The notes under the pieces: model-generated | Told to the model about the DNA's origin: nothing | What the model saw: only the letters and a program-made list of their open reading frames with translations | The model's database searches: none | Source of the DNA: Candidatus Cloacimonadota bacterium | GTDB lineage: Bacteria > Cloacimonadota > Cloacimonadia > JGIOTU-2 | Direction: 5' to 3' | NCBI GenBank assembly: GCA_014384665.1 | Contig: JACNFI010000429.1 | Coordinates: forward strand, 1 to 10,007 | DNA length: 10,007 bases | Translations under genes and position numbers: made by a program | In this document: piece by piece, positions 1 through 5,728 of the stretch | How the letters are laid out: every line of letters starts with the position of its first letter | Position numbering within the stretch: position 1 is the stretch's first letter

Positions 1-10
1 GAATAGGAAG

Positions 11-46
11 TATCTAACTGGACAAGAATATCTAACGGGGCAAGCA
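11..46. repeat. two tandem 18-bp direct repeats
   Basis: Two adjacent 18-bp units (11-28 and 29-46) share 15 of 18 bases; the pattern is TATCTAAC-N-GG-N-CAAG-N-A. The array stops after two copies inside the window and may continue to the left of it. No open reading frame crosses it convincingly. Together with the structured island that follows, it is probably part of a repeat or mobile-element remnant, but its function is unknown. Confidence 0.6.
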
Positions 47-57
47 CGAACTAATCG

Positions 58-112
58 GTCTCGGCCCGTCTTGGCTCGGCCAAGCCGAGACAGGCGCCCA
101 GACGGACACGAA
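58..112. repeat. GC-rich self-complementary island
   Basis: This short stretch is far richer in G and C than everything around it and contains nested inverted repeats. GTCTCGGC (58-65) pairs perfectly with GCCGAGAC (84-91). Inside that, CTTGGC (70-75) pairs with GCCAAG (79-84) around a TCG loop. CCGTC (66-70) can also pair with GACGG (101-105). The stems are mutually exclusive, so several folds are possible. The 12-mer GGCGCCCAGACG here (93-104) recurs at 9340-9351 in the REP-like cluster at the other end of the window. The most likely reading is a repeat or mobile-element end; no gene is seen. Confidence 0.55.
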
Positions 113-119
113 CAAAATT

Positions 120-410
120 TTATTCATAAAATTAAATCTTTTTTCCGTTCTCCGTTTTCCCTTTTCCGTTTCTTATTTGTTATCTAATTTTCTTTTATGG
201 TTTGAAACAGGATTACAAATCCTGTTAGAATCTGAATCTGGAAAAATATTTGGATTTTGGATTTTGGATTTTGAAATTTGAAATTTATTTGATATTTGTT
301 ATTTGGATTTTGGAATTTATTTGTTATTTGTCATTTGTAATTTGAAATTTGCTTTTTTTCCGTTTTCCGTTTTCCGTTTTCCGTTTTCCGCTTTCCCTTT
401 ATACTCATAA
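120..410. repeat. low-complexity, gene-free tract
   Basis: About 290 bp of simple sequence with no credible gene. It contains three GGATTTT units (252-272), alternating GAAATTT and TTTGTTATTTG-like words (273-350), and four perfect CCGTTTT units plus a partial fifth (360-390). A degenerate version of the CCG/TTTT pattern also occurs at about 142-170. The tract lies downstream of maf on the minus strand. Such slippage-prone arrays usually mark non-coding spacers; no terminator or promoter was recognised apart from the separate hairpin at 206-226. Confidence 0.7.
206..226. repeat. perfect 9-bp-stem hairpin
   Basis: AACAGGATT (206-214) and AATCCTGTT (218-226) are exact reverse complements separated by a three-base loop, ACA. 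No T-run follows on either strand, so it does not look like an intrinsic terminator. It resembles the single stem of a REP-type repeat, but this window alone cannot show whether it is repeated in the genome. Confidence 0.6.
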
Positions 411-414
411 ATAT

Positions 415-1002
415 TTACTCTTTTCTCATAAACAGTTCTTTTACCATTTTATAAAAAAGTGGAATTGGAAATCCCATTACATTAAAAAAACAACCTTCAA
501 TTCTTTTGATAAACTGGCTACCAAAGCCTTGAATTCCATAAGCTCCGGCTTTATCCATTGGTTCATTTGTGAGTATGTATTCTTCAATATCTTGTTCAGA
601 AATTTGGTTGAAATATACTTTTGTTTTTTCAATTTTTGATATTGTAGTTTCCTTAAAGCAAATAGAAATTCCAGTCAATACAATATGACAGTTACTTGAA
701 ATGGTTCGTAAAAATTCTTTAGCTTCATTATAATTTTTTGGTTTTCCAATTATCTTATTGTCAATTAGGATTATTGTATCAGCTCCAATCACAAAAGAAT
801 TAAGGTTATTTTTGAAAACTTTATCAGCCTTTTTCATTGAATAGTATTTAACAAAATCATCTGAAGGCATTCCATTTTCAACTTCTTTTATATTAGCAGA
901 TATCTGACGAAACTTAAGTCCTAATTGTTTTAAAAGAAATGCTCTTCTTGGAGATTGAGAAGCCAGAATAATATCTTCGTTTCTTAAAAGATTATGAAGC
1001 AT
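415..1002 (-). CDS. maf: Maf family nucleotide pyrophosphatase (YhdE-like, dTTP/UTPase)
   Basis: 195 residues, a normal length for Maf. Members of the family hydrolyse non-canonical or excess nucleoside triphosphates to monophosphate and pyrophosphate in the cytoplasm. The N-terminal signature is LASQSPRR (residues 13-20), followed by LKQLGL. The catalytic aspartate region GADT (73-76, D75) and IGKP (85-88) are present. The DKAGAYGIQG stretch in the last third fits the YhdE/Maf dTTP/UTP branch rather than the YceF 7-methyl-GTP branch; this subfamily call is inference. There is no Shine-Dalgarno before the ATG at 1000-1002. A TATAAT lies at 1016-1021, so the message could be nearly leaderless. 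The gene sits downstream of the R-M cassette; without it, maf would start about 50 bp after the proS stop. Confidence 0.93.
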   Translation of the reverse strand: MLHNLLRNEDIILASQSPRRAFLLKQLGLKFRQISANIKEVENGMPSDDFVKYYSMKKADKVFKNNLNSFVIGADTIILIDNKIIGKPKNYNEAKEFLRTISSNCHIVLTGISICFKETTISKIEKTKVYFNQISEQDIEEYILTNEPMDKAGAYGIQGFGSQFIKRIEGCFFNVMGFPIPLFYKMVKELFMRKE

Positions 1003-1015
1003 TTATTTTTCAAAA

Positions 1016-1021
1016 ATTATA
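1016..1021 (-). promoter_or_regulatory. possible -10 box before maf
   Basis: The minus strand reads TATAAT here, 13 bases before the maf start codon. No good -35 box sits 16-18 bases upstream (AACGAG at the 17-base position). If used, the transcript would have a 5' leader of only about six bases, which fits the missing ribosome binding site. The region is very A/T-rich, so a chance match is quite possible. Confidence 0.25.
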
Positions 1022-1054
1022 AATTGTTTACTAACTTACTCGTTTACTAATTAA

Positions 1055-1131
1055 CGGTTTCGGTGTTTGTGAAGTTGGCATAAGCCAATTTGTGCAAGCG
1101 TAAGCTTGCCACAAACATCGTGTTATCGGAA
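1055..1131 (-). repeat. attC-like imperfect palindrome after the R-M genes
   Basis: Read on the minus strand, TTCCGATAAC (1131-1122) is followed by CGATGTTTGTG (1120-1110), a centre with two hairpins, then CACAAACACCG (1071-1061) and a G|TT at 1055/1054. The inner arms match at 10 of 11 positions. The central hairpins are GCAAGC/GCTTGC, with loop TTAC, and TTGGC/GCCAA, with loop TTAT. The nuclease stop codon TAA lies inside the CCGATAAC box, as is common for genes in integron cassettes. Joining the G at 1055 to the TTATCGGAA at the other boundary gives GTTATCGGAA, the exact complement of the first box. The spacers are uneven (1 and 5 bases), which is atypical for attC, so this is a candidate only. 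Confidence 0.45.
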
Positions 1132-1140
1132 GTTGCGCCT
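1122..1140. repeat. left 19-bp inverted repeat of the R-M cassette
   Basis: GTTATCGGAAGTTGCGCCT, the inverted partner of 2950-2968 (17 of 19 positions complementary; mismatches at the 11th and 15th bases). It overlaps the last codons and stop codon of the nuclease gene and forms the start of the attC-like palindrome. Confidence 0.75.
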
Positions 1141-1890
1141 TGGTTTCATTTTTTTCAACCGCTTGTAAGCTTCTATTACTGCTTCTTTAATTTGTGTTGA
1201 TTTTACTTCGTATCCATTAAAATCAGATATATTTTCTCGGTTTACGTGCAGTTGTCCCTCTCCTATATTTCCTCTATGTTGCCCTTTTGAAAAATACTTG
1301 TTCTTTTTCACTTCGTTTGAATTCAAAACCCAATATCTAATTTTATCGCGCCAAATTGCAATCCAGAGAAACACATCGGCGCATTTTGTCTTAATTTGTT
1401 GAAAATTCATATCAAATGGTCTATCGGAGTCAAAAGACAACGCTTTGATGTATAGCGGTTCGTCTGGTTTCTCAAAATCCACTGCTCTTGATGCTTTGAT
1501 TTCTACACGGATACCGTGAGATTTATTTTTTTTGTCCATCCAATCTAACCAAAAATCATATTCACCCGAATACTTCGGATCTAATTTCTTGTTTGGTCTT
1601 TGGAAATCGGGAACAAGTTCTTTCAAGTGCCCAAATGCCCATTTATCTCCAAACCCTCTTGGTGCAGAAATCTCAAATATGTAGAGATACAAATTCCTAT
1701 CTATATAAGAATTTCTTAAGTCATAGTATTCATCAAGTGTAAGTTTATTAGCAGCAAGCAAATGCGAAATGACATACTCATATTCACTAAATGGGTAAAC
1801 AGATACAAGATTTTCTAAAGTAGCACGAAAATTGTCAGCATTCTCCAGCTTTTCAATTAACTTATCTAATTCCCTTTTTAACTCTTGCAT
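1123..1890 (-). CDS. putative type II restriction endonuclease (PD-(D/E)XK-like)
   Basis: 255 residues. I do not recognise a named family. The call rests on two things. First, the gene directly follows a DNA methyltransferase gene and overlaps it by 13 bp. Second, there is a plausible PD-(D/E)XK core: GEYDFWLDW (109-117, D112 candidate) followed by VEIKAS (129-134) with E130-x-K132. Such enzymes cut unmodified DNA with Mg2+. The N-terminal 60 residues look helical, and the C-terminus is lysine/arginine-rich (KRLKKMKPRR). A strong AAGGAGG at 1895-1901 lies inside the methyltransferase gene, four bases before the ATG, so translation is probably coupled and delayed relative to the methylase. The stop codon lies in the inverted repeat at 1122-1140. 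The cleavage site is unknown. Confidence 0.7.
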   Translation of the reverse strand: MQELKRELDKLIEKLENADNFRATLENLVSVYPFSEYEYVISHLLAANKLTLDEYYDLRNSYIDRNLYLYIFEISAPRGFGDKWAFGHLKELVPDFQRPNKKLDPKYSGEYDFWLDWMDKKNKSHGIRVEIKASRAVDFEKPDEPLYIKALSFDSDRPFDMNFQQIKTKCADVFLWIAIWRDKIRYWVLNSNEVKKNKYFSKGQHRGNIGEGQLHVNRENISDFNGYEVKSTQIKEAVIEAYKRLKKMKPRRNFR

Positions 1891-2933
1891 ATTGCCTCCT
1901 TATTTTTTGCGTTGTCAGAAATATCAAACAGAGTTTTTTGTAATACTCCTTTTGGTCTTATTTTCTCATCATTTTCTATTCCCAATTTTACCTTAACTTC
2001 AGGGAAAGGATTTCTAAATTGCCAACCGGTTTTTCCGGTTCCCCTTAAATGTTCGAATCTTCTTATTGTAATTTCTGCAAAGATAGGATCAATGTCTATA
2101 GTAAAACATTTCCTTCTTAACTTCTCAGCAGCAAGAAGAGTTGTCCCTGAGTGAGCAAAGAAGTCCACTACCAAATCGCCTTTTTTTGAACAAGATAATA
2201 TAATTTTCTCTATTGCTTTAAGCGGTTTTTGTGCATAACAACCTGGGACATTTTCTTCCATTCTATAAAATACTTGTTGAACATCAACCCATACATTTCC
2301 TGGTCGGATAGTATTAGATTTACTACGCTCTAAATTTTCCTTTACCTCTCCATTCACATTTTTATAATAACCTCGTAATATTTTGGGTATCTCGGTATAT
2401 TGAGTTTCAAAATCAGGATTGCCTTTTATGTAATAAAGCAACTCTTGCCTCACGGCCATCCAGTTTTTTTGTGTACCATAGCCTCGCTGATTTCTCATAG
2501 TAATAAAACTTCTTGTCTTCAAGTCATTAAATTCTCTCATCATAATCATAAAATCTGGTAAAGGCTGAAATCCTTGGTTCTGGTCAGCTCCTAACCAGAT
2601 ATAAAAATGGGCATCACTCTTTAATATTCTAACTATATTTTGGACCCATTGTTTGCTCCACTTTATATAATTTTCTACTGAGATTTTGCTTAAATTATTA
2701 GTATTACTATTTCCCACAATAACATTATAAGGTGGGTCTTGAATTGCTAATGTAGCCTTATTATTACCCATTAATCTTGTAGTATCATTCTCGTCAGTGG
2801 CATCGAGACAACCTATTTTATGTCCACGAACAGAGTCTTCCCAAATTTCTCCATATTTCAAGCGACAATGAGGTAGAAGTAATTTCCTTACTTTTTCATT
2901 ATTATCGATTCTTGGTATTCTTTCTTTGCCCAT
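1878..2933 (-). CDS. site-specific DNA methyltransferase (beta-type N6-A/N4-C)
   Basis: 351 residues. The catalytic motif DPPYNV (66-71) lies near the N-terminus and the AdoMet-binding motif VVDFFAHSGTT (255-265) near the C-terminus, followed by LAAEKLRRKCFTIDIDP. The order catalytic motif then AdoMet motif defines the beta class of amino-methyltransferases. DPPY is typical of N6-adenine enzymes, though N4-cytosine is not excluded. QKPLKAIEKII (235-245) is the usual segment before motif I. Motif I has His261 where FxGxGTT-type enzymes usually have Gly. A good AGGAGG (2939-2944) precedes the ATG by five bases. It is the first gene of the cassette, 34 bp from the proS stop, and would protect the host from the following nuclease. 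The recognition site cannot be read from sequence. Confidence 0.9.
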   Translation of the reverse strand: MGKERIPRIDNNEKVRKLLLPHCRLKYGEIWEDSVRGHKIGCLDATDENDTTRLMGNNKATLAIQDPPYNVIVGNSNTNNLSKISVENYIKWSKQWVQNIVRILKSDAHFYIWLGADQNQGFQPLPDFMIMMREFNDLKTRSFITMRNQRGYGTQKNWMAVRQELLYYIKGNPDFETQYTEIPKILRGYYKNVNGEVKENLERSKSNTIRPGNVWVDVQQVFYRMEENVPGCYAQKPLKAIEKIILSCSKKGDLVVDFFAHSGTTLLAAEKLRRKCFTIDIDPIFAEITIRRFEHLRGTGKTGWQFRNPFPEVKVKLGIENDEKIRPKGVLQKTLFDISDNAKNKEAICKS

Positions 2934-2949
2934 GTTAGCCTCCTCTTAA

Positions 2950-2968
2950 AGGCACAATTTCCGATAAC
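2950..2968. repeat. right 19-bp inverted repeat of the R-M cassette
   Basis: AGGCACAATTTCCGATAAC, the inverted partner of 1122-1140. Its outer base is the G of the proS TAG stop codon, and its inner edge is five bases from the Shine-Dalgarno of the methyltransferase gene. Besides marking the cassette edge, it could in principle act as an operator for the methylase gene, but nothing else supports that. Confidence 0.75.
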
Positions 2969-4677
2969 TAATTCACTAATCCATCTATAATATTTGATAA
3001 TATCGTTTCTATTTCTTCAAAATTACATAGTATCTTTTTACCAGTTTTTCTAATTTTGAATTCTACCATTTCTTGATAGAAATTTTTCTTGCCTACAATT
3101 ATTTGAATAGGAATTCCTATCAGGTCTGCATCTTTAAATTTAAAACCAGCTCTAACATCCCTATCATCATAAATAATTTCAATATTTAAGTTTTGAATCA
3201 TCTCATAAATATTATCACAAAACTCGGTAATATCTTCATCTGTAGGCACAAGGTTTATTAATTCAACCTGAAAAGGTGTTATAGAAATAGGCCAGATTAT
3301 ACCTTTTTCATCATAACTCTGTTCAATAGCGGCTGCCATTGTGCGAGTAATCCCAATTCCATAACAACCCATTTGAAACGGAATTGTCTCTCCAGTTTCT
3401 GAAGTATATGTGGCATTCATTGCTTTGCTGTATTTATCACCAAGTTGAAATATTTGTCCAACTTCAATTCCTCGAAAAGAAGACATCTTCTTCCCACATT
3501 TAGGACATTTATCACCTTCTTCTGCAAGTGTAAAATCTGAATATTTAGTTATATTAGCATCTCTTGATAGATTTACATTTATGTAGTGATAATCATGCTC
3601 ATCTGCACCTGTAACCATATTCTTCATTTCTTTTAGATTATTGTCAGCATATATTTTAATATTTTTAGAACCAACTGGACCGACAAAACCGGCTGTAGAG
3701 TGAGTAAAGCGTGCAATCTCATCTTCTGTTGCAAAATCTAATTTTGAAGATTGCAAGAAATTTGCCACCTTAACATTATTTATTTCTCTATCTCCGCGAA
3801 TCAAGATAGCTATAAACTCATTATTTGATTTATAGATAATTGTTTTAATAAGACGGTTTTGGTTCACATTCAAGAAATTACTTACCTCTTCCACAGATTT
3901 TTTGTTTGGCGTATAAACTTTTTCAAGTTTTGCTATTTTTTCGTTTGCATTACTTTTCAAGGGAGCGATTTTACAGTTTTCCTTTGTTGCAGCATATCCG
4001 CATTTACAGTGTGATACTTCTGATTCCCCTGTTTCTGCAAGGACCATAAATTCATGTGATAGTGAACCACCAATAGCTCCAACATCAGCTTCCACTGCAA
4101 CAGTTTTCAAGCCACATCTTTCAAAAATACGAGTATAAACATTATACATATCTTCATAAGTTTTTAGCAAGCTTTCTTTATCTTTATGGAAGCTATATGC
4201 ATCTTTCATAATGAATTCCCGAGCACGCATTACCCCAAAACGAGGACGAATCTCATCACGGAATTTTGTCTGGATTTGATATAAAATGAGTGGTAACTCT
4301 TTATATGACTTTATGTCATTTTTCGCAATGAGAGTAATTACTTCTTCGTGTGTAGGGCCCAAAGCGAATTCTCTATTGTGACGGTCTTTCAAACGCATCA
4401 ATTCAGGTCCATACACTTTCCATCTTCCAGAAAATTCCCATATTTCTTTTGGTTGTATAACTGGCATAAGGAGTTCTTCACAACCAATATTATTTAACTC
4501 CTCTCTTACAATATTCTCAATTTTATTAATAACAAACTTTGCTAAGGGTAGATAAGAATATATGCCAGCACCTAATTTTCTCAACATTCCACTACGAATC
4601 ATTAGTCTATGACTGGGAATTTCAGCTTCTGCTGGATTCTCTTTAAGAGTGGGAATAAATGCCTTGGAAAAACGCAT
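2968..4677 (-). CDS. proS: prolyl-tRNA synthetase (bacterial type, with editing insert)
   Basis: 569 residues, the usual length for bacterial ProRS, a class II synthetase that charges tRNA-Pro in the cytoplasm. The catalytic core has GPTHEE (about 107-112), motif 2 TKFRDEIRPRFG with RAREFIMKDAYSFH (about 137-164), and motif 3 GCYGIGITRT (about 437-446). The insert at about 220-385, with VGPVG and GADEHDYHY, is the YbaK-like editing domain that clears mischarged alanine. Four cysteines (HCKC and CPKC) flank the insert and may bind zinc. The anticodon-binding domain follows from about 465. The ATG at 4677 is chosen because GGAGG (4683-4687) lies five bases upstream; a TTG at 4689 overlaps that site. 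The R-M cassette begins at its stop codon. Confidence 0.96.
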   Translation of the reverse strand: MRFSKAFIPTLKENPAEAEIPSHRLMIRSGMLRKLGAGIYSYLPLAKFVINKIENIVREELNNIGCEELLMPVIQPKEIWEFSGRWKVYGPELMRLKDRHNREFALGPTHEEVITLIAKNDIKSYKELPLILYQIQTKFRDEIRPRFGVMRAREFIMKDAYSFHKDKESLLKTYEDMYNVYTRIFERCGLKTVAVEADVGAIGGSLSHEFMVLAETGESEVSHCKCGYAATKENCKIAPLKSNANEKIAKLEKVYTPNKKSVEEVSNFLNVNQNRLIKTIIYKSNNEFIAILIRGDREINNVKVANFLQSSKLDFATEDEIARFTHSTAGFVGPVGSKNIKIYADNNLKEMKNMVTGADEHDYHYINVNLSRDANITKYSDFTLAEEGDKCPKCGKKMSSFRGIEVGQIFQLGDKYSKAMNATYTSETGETIPFQMGCYGIGITRTMAAAIEQSYDEKGIIWPISITPFQVELINLVPTDEDITEFCDNIYEMIQNLNIEIIYDDRDVRAGFKFKDADLIGIPIQIIVGKKNFYQEMVEFKIRKTGKKILCNFEEIETILSNIIDGLVN

Positions 4678-4694
4678 TAATACCTCCAAAAATA

Positions 4695-4722
4695 ATTATA
4701 AACAACTATCTTTTTGGGTTAA
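4695..4722 (-). promoter_or_regulatory. possible proS promoter
   Basis: On the minus strand TTAACC (4722-4717, four of six consensus bases) is followed after 16 bases by a perfect TATAAT (4700-4695). Transcription would start near 4688, giving a leader of only about 11 bases that just includes the GGAGG. A perfect TTGACA at 4734-4729 lies 28 bases from the TATAAT, too far to pair with it. Confidence 0.35.
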
Positions 4723-4844
4723 GAAGAATGTCAAGAAATGTAATGCCTATTAGTTTACTATCTATTGTAAAAAATTTATGAGGACAAATTATAGAATTAT
4801 AAGGAAAATTCTTTTTTTAGGAAATAAGTAAATAAGTTTACTCT

Positions 4845-4865
4845 ATAAATCCCTAAAAGGGTAAA
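4845..4865 (-). terminator. weak hairpin after the redox operon
   Basis: CCCT (4851-4854) and AGGG (4858-4861) form a short stem just past the stop of the [2Fe-2S] gene. On the minus strand it is followed by ATTTATAG, a poor U-tract. A second six-bp stem, AGTAAA/TTTACT, lies at 4827-4842. Either could end the operon, but neither is a convincing intrinsic terminator. The rest of 4735-4844 holds no recognised feature. Confidence 0.2.
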
Positions 4866-4871
4866 ATTTTG

Positions 4872-5342
4872 TTAATTAATATCATCTACAGTTGCTTTAA
4901 TAGCATTTATAATCTGTGTATATCCTGTACATCTGCAGAGATTTCCTGAAATCGCAATTCTTATTTCCTCTTCTGTTGGATGATGATTATTCATAAGGAG
5001 AGCCGTAGCACTCATAATCATACCTGGTGTGCAGAAACCGCATTGAATTGCTCCATATGTTATGAAATTTTTTTGTAGTTTAGACAATTCTTCATTTTTT
5101 TGGATACCTTCAATTGTAATAACTTCTTTCCCCTCTACTTGACCTACAAGCATTATACATGAACATACTGCTTTACCGTCAACAATAACTGTGCATGCTC
5201 CACATTCGCCAATTCCACAACCCTCCTTTGTGCCTGTTAAATTAAAATCATCTCTAATTAAATCTATCAGTCGTTTATTCGGTTCAACTAATTTTTCAAC
5301 AAATTTACCATTGAGTTTAAATCCAATCTTAATCTTATTCAT
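4872..5342 (-). CDS. [2Fe-2S] protein, xanthine dehydrogenase small-subunit family (orphan)
   Basis: 156 residues, full length for the family (CoxS, XdhC and aldehyde-oxidoreductase small subunits). The N-terminal plant-type ferredoxin fold has C42, C47, C50 and C62 in the GCGIGECGACTV context. The C-terminal helical domain has the second cluster set C101, C104, C136 and C138 in QCGFCTPG and GNLCRCTGY. All eight ligands are present, so two [2Fe-2S] clusters are expected. In characterised enzymes this subunit passes electrons between a molybdenum subunit and an FAD subunit. Neither is encoded here: the next gene on this strand is proS, and upstream is thioredoxin, 34 bp away. It is the last gene of the probable redox operon. 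No clear Shine-Dalgarno is seen. The partner is unknown. Confidence 0.92.
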   Translation of the reverse strand: MNKIKIGFKLNGKFVEKLVEPNKRLIDLIRDDFNLTGTKEGCGIGECGACTVIVDGKAVCSCIMLVGQVEGKEVITIEGIQKNEELSKLQKNFITYGAIQCGFCTPGMIMSATALLMNNHHPTEEEIRIAISGNLCRCTGYTQIINAIKATVDDIN

Positions 5343-5376
5343 ACTAGCTTGAGAGATTTTTATTTTGAAATTATTT

Positions 5377-5694
5377 TTAGATGTATCTATCTATTTTATC
5401 TAACAAAGCTTGTTTTTGACTTACTCCAATTATTTGGTCCATTGGCTTACCATCTTTGAAAATAAGCATTGTGGGAATGCTCATAATACTGAATTTTTGA
5501 GCAATTGCCTGTTCAGTTTGCACATCACATTTTGCAATAGTTACTTTTTCCTTATCAACTTCATTTGCCAGTTCTTCAATAAGTGGACCCATAACTATAC
5601 AAGGCATACACCATTCTGCCCAGAAATCTACTAAAACAAGCTTTCCTGAGTTAATAACCTCATCAAAATTTTCTAGTGTTAATTTTTTTGCCAT
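5377..5694 (-). CDS. trxA: thioredoxin with WCMPC active site
   Basis: 105 residues, standard thioredoxin length, cytoplasmic with no signal peptide. The fold markers are VDFWAEWC (22-29, including the buried D23) and the cis-proline loop SIPT (72-75, P74), followed by the GV.. end of the domain. The active site is WCMPC (C29 and C32), where classical thioredoxins have WCGPC. Met between the cysteines is unusual and should shift redox potential or partner choice; that is inference from other CxxC variants. C56 is an additional cysteine. A good CAGGAG (5700-5705) lies five bases before the ATG. It sits directly after thioredoxin reductase (34 bp gap), which is presumably its electron donor. 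Confidence 0.94.
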   Translation of the reverse strand: MAKKLTLENFDEVINSGKLVLVDFWAEWCMPCIVMGPLIEELANEVDKEKVTIAKCDVQTEQAIAQKFSIMSIPTMLIFKDGKPMDQIIGVSQKQALLDKIDRYI

Positions 5695-5728
5695 ACTTAC
5701 TCCTGATTTATCTTATTTAAACTCTTTT

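Larger units (their letters stand above)
1055..2967 (-). mobile_element. candidate mobile restriction-modification cassette
   Basis: The boundaries are inferred. The element would start at the TT after the G of the proS stop codon (TAG, 2970-2968) and end at G1055. Inside are one methyltransferase gene starting 34 bp from the edge, one overlapping nuclease gene, and the attC-like palindrome, with almost no spare DNA, which is the layout of an integron gene cassette. GTTATCGGAAGTTGCGCCT (1122-1140) and AGGCACAATTTCCGATAAC (2950-2968) are inverted repeats with 17 of 19 matches. Excision at G|TT restores proS-TAG-TTAATTAG followed by maf. No integrase or transposase is in the window. A different transposable unit, or an R-M island exchanged by recombination, remains possible. 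Confidence 0.5.

Noticed and set aside
11..46. 18-bp repeats as a CRISPR array
   Set aside because: The units are directly adjacent, with no spacers, and there are only two; no cas genes are in the window.
206..226. hairpin as a terminator of maf
   Set aside because: It lies about 190 bp past the maf stop and has no following T-run on the minus strand.
349..639. 96-codon plus-strand reading frame
   Set aside because: It is antisense to maf, rich in Phe from low-complexity DNA, and has no ribosome binding site.
1885..2154. plus-strand reading frame opposite the methyltransferase
   Set aside because: Shadow of a strongly motif-supported minus-strand gene.
1046..2973. ACTAATT at 1046-1052 and 2967-2973 as a 7-bp target-site duplication
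   Set aside because: The element ends it implies are not inverted repeats, and the sequence is AT-rich enough for a chance match. The G|TT cassette model explains the 19-bp repeats better, though the duplication is not fully excluded.
4678..4689. TTG start extending proS by four residues
   Set aside because: The TTG overlaps the GGAGG used by the ATG at 4677, so the ATG is the better start.
4695..4734. TTGACA (4729-4734) paired with TATAAT (4695-4700) as a proS promoter
   Set aside because: The spacer is 28 bases, too long for a sigma-70 promoter.
5410..5634. plus-strand frame opposite trxA
   Set aside because: Shadow of trxA; no start signals or recognisable domain.
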